This document shows positions 17,041-26,531 of a DNA stretch of 64,000 nucleotides, one piece after another. Source of the stretch: Microbacterium sp. 8M (GTDB lineage: Bacteria; Actinomycetota; Actinomycetes; Actinomycetales; Microbacteriaceae); assembly GCF_902506375.1 (NCBI RefSeq), contig NZ_LR733284.1, positions 3,100,222 through 3,164,221 on the forward strand. The letters run 5' to 3'. Made by a program: the position numbers and the translations under genes. How positions within the stretch are numbered: the stretch's first letter is position 1; every line of letters begins with the position of its first letter. The notes below the pieces were generated by a model. That model did no database searches and was not told the origin of the DNA. It saw only the letters and a program-made list of their open reading frames with translations.

Positions 17041-17718
17041 ATGGCCGAACCGGTGGACATCGATCGCGAGGCGGTGCGCTGGGCGCGCCGCGACGAGGGG
17101 CTGCCGCTGCTCGTGCTGCTGCACGGCTACGGTTCCGATGAGCGCGACCTGTTCGCCCTCGTCCCGTTCCTGCCCGAGGGAGCCGCGGTCGCCTCGCTGC
17201 CCGCGCCACTGCCGGCGCCGTGGCCGATGCCGGGCCGCTCCTGGTACTCGATCGACGAGCTCGAGCGGCGGGATCCCGCTTCCGTGACCGCCGCTGCGGA
17301 CGCCGTGCTGCGCTGGCTCGAGGCCGAGGCCGCGGCGGCACCGTCGATAGCCCTGCTCGGCTTCTCGCAGGGCGCCTCCGTGGCGTTGCAGGCGATGCGG
17401 CGGGCCCCGGAGCGCATCGCGGCGGTCGTGAACCTCAGCGGATACGCGGCGCCCGGCGATCTCGCCGGCGACGACGCGCTGCGCGAGCGCCGCACGCCCG
17501 TGTTCTGGGGGCGGGGCACGCACGACGACGTCATCCCGCCCGCACTCGTGGACCACACCGCGCAGTGGCTGCCCGATCACGCCGAGCTGACGGGGCGCGT
17601 GTACCCCGGACTCACGCACAGCGTCTCGGAGGACGAGCTGGGCGACGTGCGCCGGTTCCTCGACGGCTGGCTTGCCTCGGTTCAGGCGCCGGCGTCGCGG
17701 GAGTCCGTGGACGGCTGA
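17041..17718 (+). CDS. Alpha/beta hydrolase (carboxylesterase/phospholipase type)
   Basis: A 225-residue single-domain hydrolase of the small carboxylesterase family. The triad is visible: Ser in GFSQGAS near residue 105, Asp in GRGTHDDVIP near 162, His in GLTHSVSE near 195; the HGYGSDERD oxyanion segment is near residue 24. No signal peptide, so it acts in the cytoplasm. The ATG at 17041 was chosen because a CAGGAT box lies six bases upstream and the family begins here; a longer frame upstream runs antisense to the NUDIX-like gene. Its 3' end overlaps the next, convergent gene. Confidence 0.88.
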   Translation: MAEPVDIDREAVRWARRDEGLPLLVLLHGYGSDERDLFALVPFLPEGAAVASLPAPLPAPWPMPGRSWYSIDELERRDPASVTAAADAVLRWLEAEAAAAPSIALLGFSQGASVALQAMRRAPERIAAVVNLSGYAAPGDLAGDDALRERRTPVFWGRGTHDDVIPPALVDHTAQWLPDHAELTGRVYPGLTHSVSEDELGDVRRFLDGWLASVQAPASRESVDG

Positions 17719-18011
17719 TCCGGCTCCGCGTCGGAGACGGCATCCCGGCGCGCATCTTCGCCGCCGTGCCCCGTTGCCGCTTCCGGTCCGTCCTCGGCGC
17801 GGCGGCGCTGCTCGTCGCGCTGCAACCGCGTACCCGCCCACGTGAACAGCACCATCACGGCCGCACCGAACACGAGGCCGAGGGCCAGCCCCGTCCCCAT
17901 GTTGTGCAGTGCGACGCCGAGCGCCACCCCCACACCCATGCCGATCGCGAGGCCCACGCCGAGCCCGATCCGGCGCATCGTCTCGCCGGATCCCGGCCGC
18001 TGCTCCACCAC
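17682..18011 (-). CDS. Small two-helix membrane protein with glycine zippers
   Basis: A 109-residue protein of unknown function. Residues ~14-40 and 44-62 form two membrane helices rich in GxxxG spacing, followed by a charged, probably cytoplasmic tail. The layout resembles AtpI-like or DUF-type actinobacterial proteins, but I do not recognise a family. The GTG start at 18011 lies six bases after TAGCCT, supporting a leaderless gene. It overlaps the convergent esterase gene by 37 bases. Confidence 0.65.
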   Translation of the reverse strand: MVEQRPGSGETMRRIGLGVGLAIGMGVGVALGVALHNMGTGLALGLVFGAAVMVLFTWAGTRLQRDEQRRRAEDGPEAATGHGGEDARRDAVSDAEPDQPSTDSRDAGA

Positions 18012-18114
18012 GGATCCAGGCTAGATCCACCGTCGGTCGCCGGCATCCCCCGCACGACGGATCCCGCCCGGCGCACCCTCGTGCCGCCGCCCGGCGGTCC
18101 GCGACACGCCCGGG

Positions 18115-18143
18115 TTGCGTCCGCGCCATCGTGCCGGTATCGT
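18115..18143 (+). promoter_or_regulatory. Sigma-70-type promoter for the ABC-F leader
   Basis: TTGCGT (18115-18120) and TATCGT (18138-18143) are separated by 17 bases. The predicted start near 18150 gives a 210-base untranslated leader, unusually long for this window, where most genes appear leaderless. Confidence 0.55.
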
Positions 18144-18149
18144 CGTCCG

Positions 18150-18360
18150 GGTCCTGTCCGCCGTGTAAGGAAGTCCCTTGATCTGAGTCGTCGCCTCCGC
18201 GTTCCATCCACGCGCTGATCCGACGCTCCTTCCTGCCCCTCGCTTGCTGCGGCACAGGCATCTCCGATCCGAGAGATCGTCCCCTTCGTGACGACCCGCC
18301 TACGGCGGCTCCCGGACGGATCCGGCATCAGCGCACCCGAACACTTCCGGGAGTCGCCCC
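18150..18360 (+). promoter_or_regulatory. Probable ribosome-mediated attenuation leader of the ABC-F gene
   Basis: The leader has a candidate minimal upstream ORF: AAGGAAG at 18167-18173 followed after four bases by TTG-ATC-TGA at 18178-18186. A 13-bp hairpin at its end pairs 18304-18316 with 18346-18358 (one G-U). The 3' arm contains GGGAG (18349-18353), the ribosome binding site of the ATG at 18361, so the folded state would block translation. This fits known drug-responsive leaders of ABC-F genes, where a stalled ribosome frees the downstream gene. The upstream ORF is the weaker part of the inference. Confidence 0.6.
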
Positions 18361-20067
18361 ATGTCATCACCGATTCTGTCTTCCGCGGTCGTGCTCGACC
18401 GCGTCACCTTCCGCTGGCCCGACGGATCCACCGCGCTCGATGCGGTCTCCGGCGCGTTCGGCACCGGCCGCACCGGCCTCGTCGGACGCAACGGGTCCGG
18501 CAAGTCGACGCTGCTCCGGCTCATCGCCGGCGAGCTCGCCCCGACGTCCGGACGCATCACCGCGACCGGCGACGTGGCGTACCTGCCGCAGCGCCTCACC
18601 CTCGACACGCACGCCCGCGTGGCCGAACTGCTCGGCGTGGCCCGCGCCCTCGACGCGGTGCGCGCGATCGCGGCCGGCGACGTCGACCCCGCCCGGTTCG
18701 ACGAGGTCGGCGACGACTGGGACGTCGAGGCGCGCGCCGAGGCGGCGCTGGCCGAGGCGGGGCTGGATCCGTCGTTCCTCGACCGCACCGTCGGCGAGCT
18801 GTCCGGCGGCGAGGCGGTGCTCGTCGCGATCGCGGGCATCCGTGCGCGCCGGGCGCCGATCACCCTCCTGGACGAGCCCACCAACAACCTCGACCGGGAC
18901 GCCCGCGCGCGACTCGGCGAGATGGTGCGCTCCTGGCGCGGCACGCTCGTCGTGGTCAGCCACGACGTGACCCTGCTGGAGCTGATGGACGACACCGCAG
19001 AGCTGTACGAGCACGAGCTCAGCGTGTTCGGCGGGCCCTACTCCGCCTGGCGCGCCTGGCTGGACGCCGAGCAGGATGCGGCCCGGCAGGCGGAGCGCGA
19101 CGCCAAGCAGGCCTTCAAGAAGGAGAAGCGTCAGCGCATCGAGGCCGAGCTGAAGCTCGCGACCCGGTCGCAGATGGCGAAGAAGGCGTACGAGCAGAAG
19201 CGTGAGCCGAAGATCGTCATGAACGGCCGGAAGATGGCCGCGCAGGTCTCCGCGGGAAAGCTCCGCACCGAGGTCGCCGAGAAGGAGGGCACGGCCCGCG
19301 CCGCGCTCGATGAGGCCGGCCGGAGGGTGCGGGACGACGCCACGATGAAGATCGAGCTGCCGGATCCGGGGGTCTCGCGGAGCCGGCGCATCGCGACGAT
19401 CGGCGACGCGGAGCGCTCCTGGACCATCCAGGGTCCGGAGCGGATCGCCCTGATCGGCCGCAACGGCGTGGGCAAGACGACGCTGCTGCGGCGGCTCGTC
19501 GACGATGCCCGAGCCGACGCGACCGAATCGCCTGCGGAGCCGCCCGCGGATCCGTTCTCGGGATCGATCGCCGGTTGGACGGACGGCGGCTCCGATCTCC
19601 GCGGATCCGAAGAATCCATCCTGAGAACCGTCGCGCACACCGACCGCATCGGGTATCTGCCGCAGCGGATCGACGGTCTGGATGAGAGCGCCACCGTCGT
19701 GCAGAACGTCGCGGCGCGCGCCCCGGAGATCCCGGAGAAGGAGCTTCGCAACCGCCTCGCCCGGTTCCTCATCCGCGGCGCGGCGATGGACCGGCCGGTC
19801 GGCGCCCTGTCGGGCGGGGAGCGGTTCCGGGTCGCGCTGGCGGCACTGCTGCTGGCCGATCCCGCCCCGCACCTCGTGGTGCTCGACGAGCCGACCAACA
19901 ACCTCGACCTCGACACGGTCGACCAGGTGGTGCAGGCGCTGCGCGCGTATCGCGGGGCCGTCCTCGTGGTGAGCCACGACGACGCGTTCCTGCGCCGGCT
20001 GGAGCTGGATCTCGCGCTCGAGCTCGGGCCGGACGGCCTGCTCACCGAAGTCGACCTCGGCTCCTGA
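18361..20067 (+). CDS. ABC-F family ATPase, ribosome protection type
   Basis: A 568-residue protein with two ABC ATPase domains and no membrane segments. Domain 1: Walker [11 protein letters not shown] near residue 42, signature LSGGEAVLV near 150, Walker B LLDEPTNN near 174. The inter-domain linker (~residues 240-320) is Lys/Arg-rich and helical, the part that reaches the ribosomal exit site. Domain 2: Walker [11 protein letters not shown] near 370, signature LSGGERFRV near 485, Walker B VLDEPTNN near 512. It carries a ~35-residue low-complexity insert after the second Walker A. ABC-F proteins either tune translation or eject macrolide, lincosamide or pleuromutilin antibiotics; the structured leader favours the latter. 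Confidence 0.88.
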   Translation: MSSPILSSAVVLDRVTFRWPDGSTALDAVSGAFGTGRTGLVGRNGSGKSTLLRLIAGELAPTSGRITATGDVAYLPQRLTLDTHARVAELLGVARALDAVRAIAAGDVDPARFDEVGDDWDVEARAEAALAEAGLDPSFLDRTVGELSGGEAVLVAIAGIRARRAPITLLDEPTNNLDRDARARLGEMVRSWRGTLVVVSHDVTLLELMDDTAELYEHELSVFGGPYSAWRAWLDAEQDAARQAERDAKQAFKKEKRQRIEAELKLATRSQMAKKAYEQKREPKIVMNGRKMAAQVSAGKLRTEVAEKEGTARAALDEAGRRVRDDATMKIELPDPGVSRSRRIATIGDAERSWTIQGPERIALIGRNGVGKTTLLRRLVDDARADATESPAEPPADPFSGSIAGWTDGGSDLRGSEESILRTVAHTDRIGYLPQRIDGLDESATVVQNVAARAPEIPEKELRNRLARFLIRGAAMDRPVGALSGGERFRVALAALLLADPAPHLVVLDEPTNNLDLDTVDQVVQALRAYRGAVLVVSHDDAFLRRLELDLALELGPDGLLTEVDLGS

Positions 20068-20090
20068 TCCGGGGTTTCCGCCGAGACGCT

Positions 20091-20124
20091 CGCCCGGCCG
20101 ATCCGCCTCCGGACCGGCCGGGCG
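20091..20124 (+). terminator. Hairpin terminator after the ABC-F gene
   Basis: CGCCCGGCCG (20091-20100) pairs perfectly with 20115-20124 across a 14-base loop. No U-tract. Confidence 0.6.
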
Positions 20125-20188
20125 CGCTGCGTCGCGCGACTGCGGCGCGTCGGGAATGCCGGCGCGGGAGGCTGCTGTTGCGCACGTC

Positions 20189-20830
20189 ATGACAACCATC
20201 GGAATCATCGGAGCAGGACACATCGGCAGCGCCCTCGCGGAGGCGTTCGCAGGACTCGGCTACGACGTCGTGATCGCGAACTCCCGAGGTCCGGAGACGC
20301 TCGCCGACCTCGTGGCGCGACTCGGACCGCGGGTGACCGCGTCCACCGCGACCGGGGCGGCTGAGGCCGCGGACGTCGCCGTCGTCACGGTTCCGCTCAA
20401 GGCCCTCAAGGACATCCCGGTGGCCCCGCTCGCCGGGAAGGTCGTGCTCGACACGAACAACTACTACTTCGAGCGGGACGGTCGCATCGACGCGCTCGAT
20501 CGCGGCGAGACCACCACGTCGCAGCTGCTGCAGGAGCACCTGCCCGAGTCGACGGTCGTGAAGGCGTTCAACCAGATCAGGGCCGGAGAGATCCTGACGA
20601 CGGGCTCGCCGGCGGGCACGCCGGATCGACGCGCCCTCGGCACGGCGAGCGACGACGACGAGGCGATCGCGTTCGTGACCGACCTCTACGACCGGCTGGG
20701 GTTCGACACCGTGAGCGCGGGCCCTCTGAGCGAGTCGTGGCGCCTCGAGCGCGACCGTCCCGCCTACGTCACCCGGCAGAACGCCGAGGAGCTGCGCGCC
20801 AACCTCGCCATCGCCAACCGCCTGCCCTGA
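20189..20830 (+). CDS. NADPH-dependent F420 reductase-like dinucleotide-binding oxidoreductase
   Basis: A 213-residue Rossmann protein starting with the classical IGIIGAGHIGSALAEAF cofactor loop, followed by the NSRGPETL segment after strand 2 (Ser-Arg suggests NADP). It belongs to the COG2085 group (NADP oxidoreductase, F420-dependent) but, without a visible F420-specific motif, the second substrate is uncertain. I chose the ATG at 20189 because the Rossmann strand begins at once; an upstream ATG at 20156 adds eleven residues of no recognisable kind. No clear ribosome binding site or -10 box supports either. Confidence 0.8.
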   Translation: MTTIGIIGAGHIGSALAEAFAGLGYDVVIANSRGPETLADLVARLGPRVTASTATGAAEAADVAVVTVPLKALKDIPVAPLAGKVVLDTNNYYFERDGRIDALDRGETTTSQLLQEHLPESTVVKAFNQIRAGEILTTGSPAGTPDRRALGTASDDDEAIAFVTDLYDRLGFDTVSAGPLSESWRLERDRPAYVTRQNAEELRANLAIANRLP

Positions 20831-20868
20831 TCCAGGCGTCGTCCAGGAGGCGGGGGCAGGATGAAGCC

Positions 20869-21051
20869 ATGAGCGACCTCGTCCGCCCCCGCAAGGGCCG
20901 TTTCATCGCCGGCGTCTGCGCCGGCCTCGCGCGCCGCTTCGGCATGCCCGTCGCGCTCGTCCGGATCATCGCGATCATCGCGATGGTGTTCGCCGGGCTC
21001 CCGCTGTGGGTCTACCTCGTTCTCTGGATCATCATCCCGAACGAGCGCTGA
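20869..21051 (+). CDS. PspC domain protein
   Basis: A 60-residue membrane protein that is a minimal PspC domain: RPRKGRFIAGVCAGLARRFG, then one long helix with the VRIIAIIAMVF and PLWVYLVLWIIIPNE features. PspC proteins take part in membrane stress responses; this short form has no sensor kinase domain. A CAGGAT box lies six bases before the ATG. Confidence 0.9.
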   Translation: MSDLVRPRKGRFIAGVCAGLARRFGMPVALVRIIAIIAMVFAGLPLWVYLVLWIIIPNER

Positions 21052-21101
21052 CGCGTCCGCGTCCGGCGCCGCGGGTCGTCGCCCGCTCGCCGCCCGCTCT
21101 C

Positions 21102-21512
21102 TCAGCCCCGCTTCGATCGCATCGCACGCGTGTGCCCGAGGGCGGGGTCGGCGGCGAGCAGCGCGTACTCCTCCGACTCCCGGGGCACGAGGGCGACGCG
21201 CCCTTCGGCATCGCTGAGCACGCCCCAGCCGTAGCGCTTGCCGAGCGGCGAGGAGCGCAGGCAGGCCTGGCCCTTGGAGAAGAACCGCTTCCGCGCGTCG
21301 GGATCGGCCGGGTCCGTGTCGTGCCGCAGCGCCCAGGTGGTGAAGACGACGTCGTCGGAGGTCAGCTCGAACGGGTGCTCCGCGATCAGGCGGTAGTGCA
21401 GCGCGGCGATCGTGGGTGTCCCGCCGGCGGGCGGCTCCTCGGCGTGGTCCGTGGGGCAGTCCTCCGCCACCTCGATGAACGTGCTCGCGTAGTTCGTCGT
21501 GTGATCGGCCAT
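21102..21512 (-). CDS. DUF6157 family protein
   Basis: A 136-residue cytoplasmic protein with the N-terminal TTNYASTFIEVAEDCP block of DUF6157, then a Thr-Trp-Ala-Leu-Arg-His segment and a KGQACLRSSPLGKRYGWG motif. Function is unknown. ATG at 21512 with GAGCAT six bases upstream. Convergent with pspC. Confidence 0.85.
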   Translation of the reverse strand: MADHTTNYASTFIEVAEDCPTDHAEEPPAGGTPTIAALHYRLIAEHPFELTSDDVVFTTWALRHDTDPADPDARKRFFSKGQACLRSSPLGKRYGWGVLSDAEGRVALVPRESEEYALLAADPALGHTRAMRSKRG

Positions 21513-21630
21513 GCCCCCATGCTCGCACCGCGCGCCGACGCCGGGCTTGGAGATCCGCGACAGCGCACCGCACGTTGCGCCGTAGGCGGATCCCGACCCG
21601 GATGTCGGCGGCAGCGGCGAAGATGGACGG

Positions 21631-24600
21631 ATGAGCGATACGGCGACCGGGGCGCGGCACGATGTGCTCGACCGGTTCACGCCCGCGACCCAGGACTGGT
21701 TCCGCGGGGCGTTCACCGCGCCCACCGCGGCGCAGGCGGGTGCGTGGGAGGCCATCTCCGGCGGGAAGCACGCGCTCGTCGTCGCGCCGACCGGATCCGG
21801 CAAGACCCTGTCGGCGTTCCTGTGGGCGATCGACCGGGTGTTCCGGGAACGCACGGCGGAGGCTGCCGGATCCGAAGCCGGCTCCCCCGGCACGGCGTCC
21901 GCCGGATCGAGAGGCCGGAAGAAGGCCGTGCCGGAGCGCCCCGGCCGCACCCGGATCCTCTACATCTCACCCCTCAAGGCCCTCGGCGTCGATGTGGAGC
22001 GCAACCTGCGCTCCCCTCTCATCGGGATCGGCCAGTCCGCGCGCCGGCTGGGCCAGCCCGCCCCGGCGGTGACCGTGGGCGTGCGCTCGGGCGACACGAC
22101 CTCGTCCGACCGGCGCAAGCTCGTCACGGATCCGCCCGACATCCTCATCACGACGCCCGAGTCGCTGTACCTCATGCTCACGAGCCGCGCCGGCGACACC
22201 CTGCGCGACGTGCACACCGTCATCATCGACGAGGTGCACGCGGTCGCGGCGACCAAGCGCGGCGCCCACCTCGCCGTGAGCCTGGAACGGCTCGACCAGC
22301 TGCGACGCGCCGCGGGGCACGACACCCCGGTGCAGCGCATCGGACTGTCGGCGACAGTGCGGCCGATCGACGAGGTCGCGCGGTTCCTCGGCGGCGCGCA
22401 GCCGGTGGAGATCGTGGCGCCGCCCGCATCGAAGACCTTCGACCTGCAGGTGGTGGTGCCCATCGAGGACATGCTGAATCCGCCGCCCCCACCCGGCACC
22501 GACGAGACGCCGAGGCCGCCCGGCGCGGAGCGGATCGATCAGACGACCGGCGGCGCCGACGCGTTCGGTGAGAACACCGAGATGACGGGATCCGTCTGGC
22601 CGCATGTGGAAGAGGCGATCGTCGACCGGATCCTGCAGAACCGCTCGACGATCGTGTTCGCCAACTCCCGGCGGCTGGCGGAGCGACTCACCGGACGGCT
22701 CAACGAGATCTACAGCGAGCGGATCGGCCTCGACCGTCCTGCGGCCGCCCTTCGACAGGCTCAGGGGCCGCCCGCGGCGATGATGGCGCAGGCCGGGTCG
22801 ACGGCGGGTGCGGGCCCGGTGCTCGCCAAGGCGCACCACGGCTCCGTCTCCAAGGAGCAGCGCGCGATCGTCGAGGAGGAGTTGAAGTCGGGCGTGCTGC
22901 GCTGCGTCGTGGCGACGAGCAGCCTCGAGCTCGGCATCGACATGGGGGCGGTCGACCTGGTCATCCAGGTGGAGGCGCCGCCCTCCGCCGCATCCGGCCT
23001 GCAGCGCGTGGGGCGCGCCGGGCACCAGGTCGGCGAGATCAGCCGCGCCTCGCTCTTCCCGAAGCACCGCGGCGACGTGCTGCACACCGCGATCGTGACC
23101 GAGCGCATGCTCGCCGGTCAGATCGAGGCGATCAGCGTGCCGCGCAATCCGCTCGACATCCTCGCGCAGCAGACAGTCGCCGCCTGCGCGCTGGATCCCC
23201 TCGACGTCGAGCAGTGGTTCGACACCGTGCGCCGCAGCGCGCCGTTCGCGTCGCTCCCCCGATCGGCTTACGAGGCGACGCTCGACCTCCTCGCCGGCCG
23301 CTTCCCCTCGGACGAGTTCGCCGAGCTGCGCCCGCGCCTGGTGTGGGACCGCGACGCGGGCACCCTGACCGGGCGGCCCGGCGCGCAGCGCATCGCCGTC
23401 ACGAGCGGCGGCACCATCCCCGACCGCGGACTGTTCGGCGTGTTCGTGGCCGGCGAGACCACGGGCGCCCGTGTCGGCGAGCTCGACGAGGAGATGGTGT
23501 ACGAGTCCCGCGTGGGCGACGTGTTCACGCTCGGCACGACGAGCTGGCGGATCGCCGAGATCACCCACGACCGCGTCAACGTGATCCCCGCGTTCGGGCA
23601 GCCCGGCAAGGTGCCGTTCTGGCACGGCGACGGGCTGGGCCGTCCCTTCGAGCTCGGCGAGGCGCTCGGCGCGTTCAACCGGGAGGTGCACGGCGCCCCG
23701 GAGCCCCAGGCTCGGGAACGGCTCGCCGCCGCGGGACTCGACGCGCTCGCCCAGGACAACCTCCTGGCGCATCTGAATGAGCAGAAGGCCTCCACCGGCA
23801 CCCTGCCGACGGACCGCACGCTCACCGTGGAGCGCAGTCGCGACGAGATCGGCGACTGGCGGGTGATCCTGCACTCGCCCTTCGGGCAGACCGTACACGC
23901 GCCGTGGGCCCTCGCCGTGAACGCGCGCATCCGCGAGCGCCTCGGCGTGGAGGGATCCGCGGTCGCGAGCGACGACGGCATCATCGTGCGGGTGCCGGAC
24001 GCCGACGCGGAGCCGCCCGGCGCCGAGCTGTTCGTCTTCGACCCCGACGAGCTGGAGCGGATCGTCACCGACGAGGTCGGCGGATCCGCCCTGTTCGCCT
24101 CGCGGTTCCGCGAATGCGCCGCCCGCGCGCTGCTCATGCCGCGGATGAATCCGAACCGGCGCACGCCGCTCTGGCAGCAGCGACAGCGCTCGGCCCAGCT
24201 GCTCGAGGTCGCGCGCAAGCACCCGACGTTCCCGATCATCCTGGAGACCCTGCGCGAGGTGCTGCAGGACGTCTACGACCTGCCGGCGCTGCGGCGCCTG
24301 ATCACCGGGATCGCGGAACGGCGGATCCGGCTCGTCGAGGTGCAGACCGCGCAGCCGTCGCCGTTCGCCCGCGATCTGCTGTTCGGCTACGTGGGCGCGT
24401 TCATGTACGAGGGCGATTCCCCGCTCGCCGAGCGCCGGGCCGCCGCCCTGTCGGTCGACCCCGCGCTGCTCGGCGAGCTCCTCGGCACGGTCGAGCTGCG
24501 GGAGCTGCTGGATCCGGACGTCATCGCGCAGTTCGAGCGCGAGGCGCAGCGGCTGGATCCGGCCCGCCGCGCCCGGGGCGTGGAGGGCGTCGCGGATCTG

Positions 24601-26493
24601 CTGCGGATCCTCGGCCCGCTCGATGCGGCGGAGGTCGCGGCGCGGCTGGAGCCCGAGTCGGACGCGGAGTCGGGCCGGTCCCTGAGCGAGGAGCGCAGCG
24701 ACGAGACGAAGGGCGCTTCGACAGGCTCAGCGACCGACGCTGTGGCCGCGGCGCACCTCGCGACGCTCGTCGAGGCCCGCCGCGCGATCGAGGTCACGAT
24801 CGGCGGGGCGCGCCGCGTCGCCGCGATCGAGGACGCCGGGCGCCTGCGCGACGCCCTCGGCGTGCCGCTGCCCGTGGGAATCCCGGTGGCGTTCCTGGAG
24901 CCGGTCGCGGATCCGCTCGGCGATCTCGTCGCCCGGCACGCGCGCACGCACGGTCCGTTCCTGGGATCGGCGGTGGCGGCACGGTTCGGACTCGGCACCG
25001 CCATCGTGCGACAGACGCTGCAGCGCCTCGAGGCCGACGGGCGCGTCACGAGCGGGTACTTCCTGCCGGATCCCGCGGCCGGCGTGACGGGAGCCCGCGC
25101 CTCCGCCACGTCCGCCGGTCCGGACGAGACGGAGTGGTGCGACACCGAGGTGCTGCGCCGGCTGCGGATGCGCTCCCTCGCCGCCATCCGGGGCAGCGTC
25201 GAGCCGGTGCCCCCGGCCGCGTTCGCGCGGTTCCTGCCGGAGTGGCAGCACGTGGCGCGTCCGCTCGAGGGCATCGACGGCGTCGCGACCGTGATCGAGC
25301 AGCTCGCCGGCGTGCCGATCCCCGCCAGCGCGTGGGAGTCGCTGATCCTGCCGCAGCGCGTGCGCGACTACGCCCCGGCGATGCTCGACGAGCTCACCAG
25401 CTCCGGCGAGGTGGTCTGGGCCGGCCACGGAGCGCTGCCGGGCCGCGACGGCTGGGTGTCGCTGCACCCCGCCGACCTCGCCCCGTTCACGGTGCCGTTC
25501 GCCGAGGACGCGCCCGAGGCGGGATCGCTGGAGGCGCAGCTCCTCGCGGCCCTCGCCTCCGGCGGGGCCTATTTCGCCGCGCAACTGCGGGAGACGGTCG
25601 GCGCGGAGAACGAGGCATCGGTGGTCGAGGCGCTGTGGAACCTCGCCTGGTCGGGGCACGTCACGAACGACACGTTCGCCCCGATCCGCGCGCTGCTGAG
25701 CGGCGGCAGCCAGGCGCACAAGGTGACGCGCCGCGCCCCGCGCGCCCGCACGTTCCGCGGGATGTCCCCGGCCCGCCCGGCCTCAGCGCCGCGCCCGCTG
25801 TCCGTCGGCGGCCGCTGGTCGCTGCTCCCGGAGGCGGAGACGGATCCGGCGCGGCGCGCCACGGTCTCGGCGGGACTGCTGCTCGACCGGTACGGCGTCG
25901 TCACCCGTGGATCTGTGCAGGCCGAGGGCGTGCCCGGCGGTTTCGCGCAGGCGTATCGTGTGCTGGCGGGCTTCGAAGAGGCCGGGCACTGCCGCCGCGG
26001 ATACGTGATCGAGAAGCTGGGCGCGGCGCAGTTCGCCGCGTCGGCCACGATCGACCGGCTGCGCACGTTCGCCGGGCTCGCCGACCCGCCGCCGCGCATG
26101 GCGCGCACGCTCGCGGCCACCGATCCGGCGAACCCGTACGGCGCAGCCCTCGGCTGGCCCCGGATGGACGAGGTCTCGCACCGCCCCGGACGCAAGGCCG
26201 GCGCGCTCGTGGTGCTCGTGGACGGCGCCCTCGTGCTGTACCTGGAGCGGGGCGGCAAGACGGTGCTCGCGTTCTCGGGCGACGAGGAGGAGCTGCGCGC
26301 CGCGACGGCCGACCTCGCCGCGACCGCGAAGGCGCGACGCCTGGAGACCCTCACCGTGGAGAAGGTGAACGGCACCAGCCTGTACGACCGCGGCGCCGAC
26401 GGATCGGGGCTCGGCCCCCGGCTCGGCGGGCTGCTCCAGGAGGCGGGCTTTGTGGCGACGCCGCGGGGATACACCCTGCGCAAGGCGCTGTGA
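21631..26493 (+). CDS. lhr: Lhr-family ATP-dependent helicase
   Basis: A 1620-residue superfamily 2 helicase, the size of actinobacterial Lhr proteins. Motif I VAPTGSGKT is near residue 52, motif II IIDEVHAV near 198, motif III LSATVRP near 238, motif VI LQRVGRAGHQ near 460; then the winged-helix and beta-barrel Lhr core, and the long C-terminal Lhr region (900-1620). Lhr unwinds 3'-tailed DNA or RNA-DNA hybrids and is induced by DNA damage in mycobacteria. Two REP-like repeats are embedded in frame: LRQAQGP near residue 376 and SLSEERSDETKG...STGSAT near 1016-1034. It heads a lhr-EI24-nei2 cluster, the last a DNA repair glycosylase. Confidence 0.93.
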   Translation: MSDTATGARHDVLDRFTPATQDWFRGAFTAPTAAQAGAWEAISGGKHALVVAPTGSGKTLSAFLWAIDRVFRERTAEAAGSEAGSPGTASAGSRGRKKAVPERPGRTRILYISPLKALGVDVERNLRSPLIGIGQSARRLGQPAPAVTVGVRSGDTTSSDRRKLVTDPPDILITTPESLYLMLTSRAGDTLRDVHTVIIDEVHAVAATKRGAHLAVSLERLDQLRRAAGHDTPVQRIGLSATVRPIDEVARFLGGAQPVEIVAPPASKTFDLQVVVPIEDMLNPPPPPGTDETPRPPGAERIDQTTGGADAFGENTEMTGSVWPHVEEAIVDRILQNRSTIVFANSRRLAERLTGRLNEIYSERIGLDRPAAALRQAQGPPAAMMAQAGSTAGAGPVLAKAHHGSVSKEQRAIVEEELKSGVLRCVVATSSLELGIDMGAVDLVIQVEAPPSAASGLQRVGRAGHQVGEISRASLFPKHRGDVLHTAIVTERMLAGQIEAISVPRNPLDILAQQTVAACALDPLDVEQWFDTVRRSAPFASLPRSAYEATLDLLAGRFPSDEFAELRPRLVWDRDAGTLTGRPGAQRIAVTSGGTIPDRGLFGVFVAGETTGARVGELDEEMVYESRVGDVFTLGTTSWRIAEITHDRVNVIPAFGQPGKVPFWHGDGLGRPFELGEALGAFNREVHGAPEPQARERLAAAGLDALAQDNLLAHLNEQKASTGTLPTDRTLTVERSRDEIGDWRVILHSPFGQTVHAPWALAVNARIRERLGVEGSAVASDDGIIVRVPDADAEPPGAELFVFDPDELERIVTDEVGGSALFASRFRECAARALLMPRMNPNRRTPLWQQRQRSAQLLEVARKHPTFPIILETLREVLQDVYDLPALRRLITGIAERRIRLVEVQTAQPSPFARDLLFGYVGAFMYEGDSPLAERRAAALSVDPALLGELLGTVELRELLDPDVIAQFEREAQRLDPARRARGVEGVADLLRILGPLDAAEVAARLEPESDAESGRSLSEERSDETKGASTGSATDAVAAAHLATLVEARRAIEVTIGGARRVAAIEDAGRLRDALGVPLPVGIPVAFLEPVADPLGDLVARHARTHGPFLGSAVAARFGLGTAIVRQTLQRLEADGRVTSGYFLPDPAAGVTGARASATSAGPDETEWCDTEVLRRLRMRSLAAIRGSVEPVPPAAFARFLPEWQHVARPLEGIDGVATVIEQLAGVPIPASAWESLILPQRVRDYAPAMLDELTSSGEVVWAGHGALPGRDGWVSLHPADLAPFTVPFAEDAPEAGSLEAQLLAALASGGAYFAAQLRETVGAENEASVVEALWNLAWSGHVTNDTFAPIRALLSGGSQAHKVTRRAPRARTFRGMSPARPASAPRPLSVGGRWSLLPEAETDPARRATVSAGLLLDRYGVVTRGSVQAEGVPGGFAQAYRVLAGFEEAGHCRRGYVIEKLGAAQFAASATIDRLRTFAGLADPPPRMARTLAATDPANPYGAALGWPRMDEVSHRPGRKAGALVVLVDGALVLYLERGGKTVLAFSGDEEELRAATADLAATAKARRLETLTVEKVNGTSLYDRGADGSGLGPRLGGLLQEAGFVATPRGYTLRKAL
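22746..22770. repeat. REP-like element inside lhr
   Basis: CCTTCGACAGGCTCAGG core; translated in frame as LRQAQGP between the two RecA-like halves of the helicase. Confidence 0.75.
24677..24735. repeat. Double REP-like element inside lhr
   Basis: It starts GGTCCCTGAGCGAGGAGCG and ends TTCGACAGGCTCAGCGACC, so the two ends are inverted relatives and can pair. Translated in frame it lengthens the linker before the C-terminal Lhr region. Confidence 0.75.
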
Positions 26494-26531
26494 CGGCGCC
26501 CGACCGCGGCGCCCGCGCTTACCCTGGTGGC

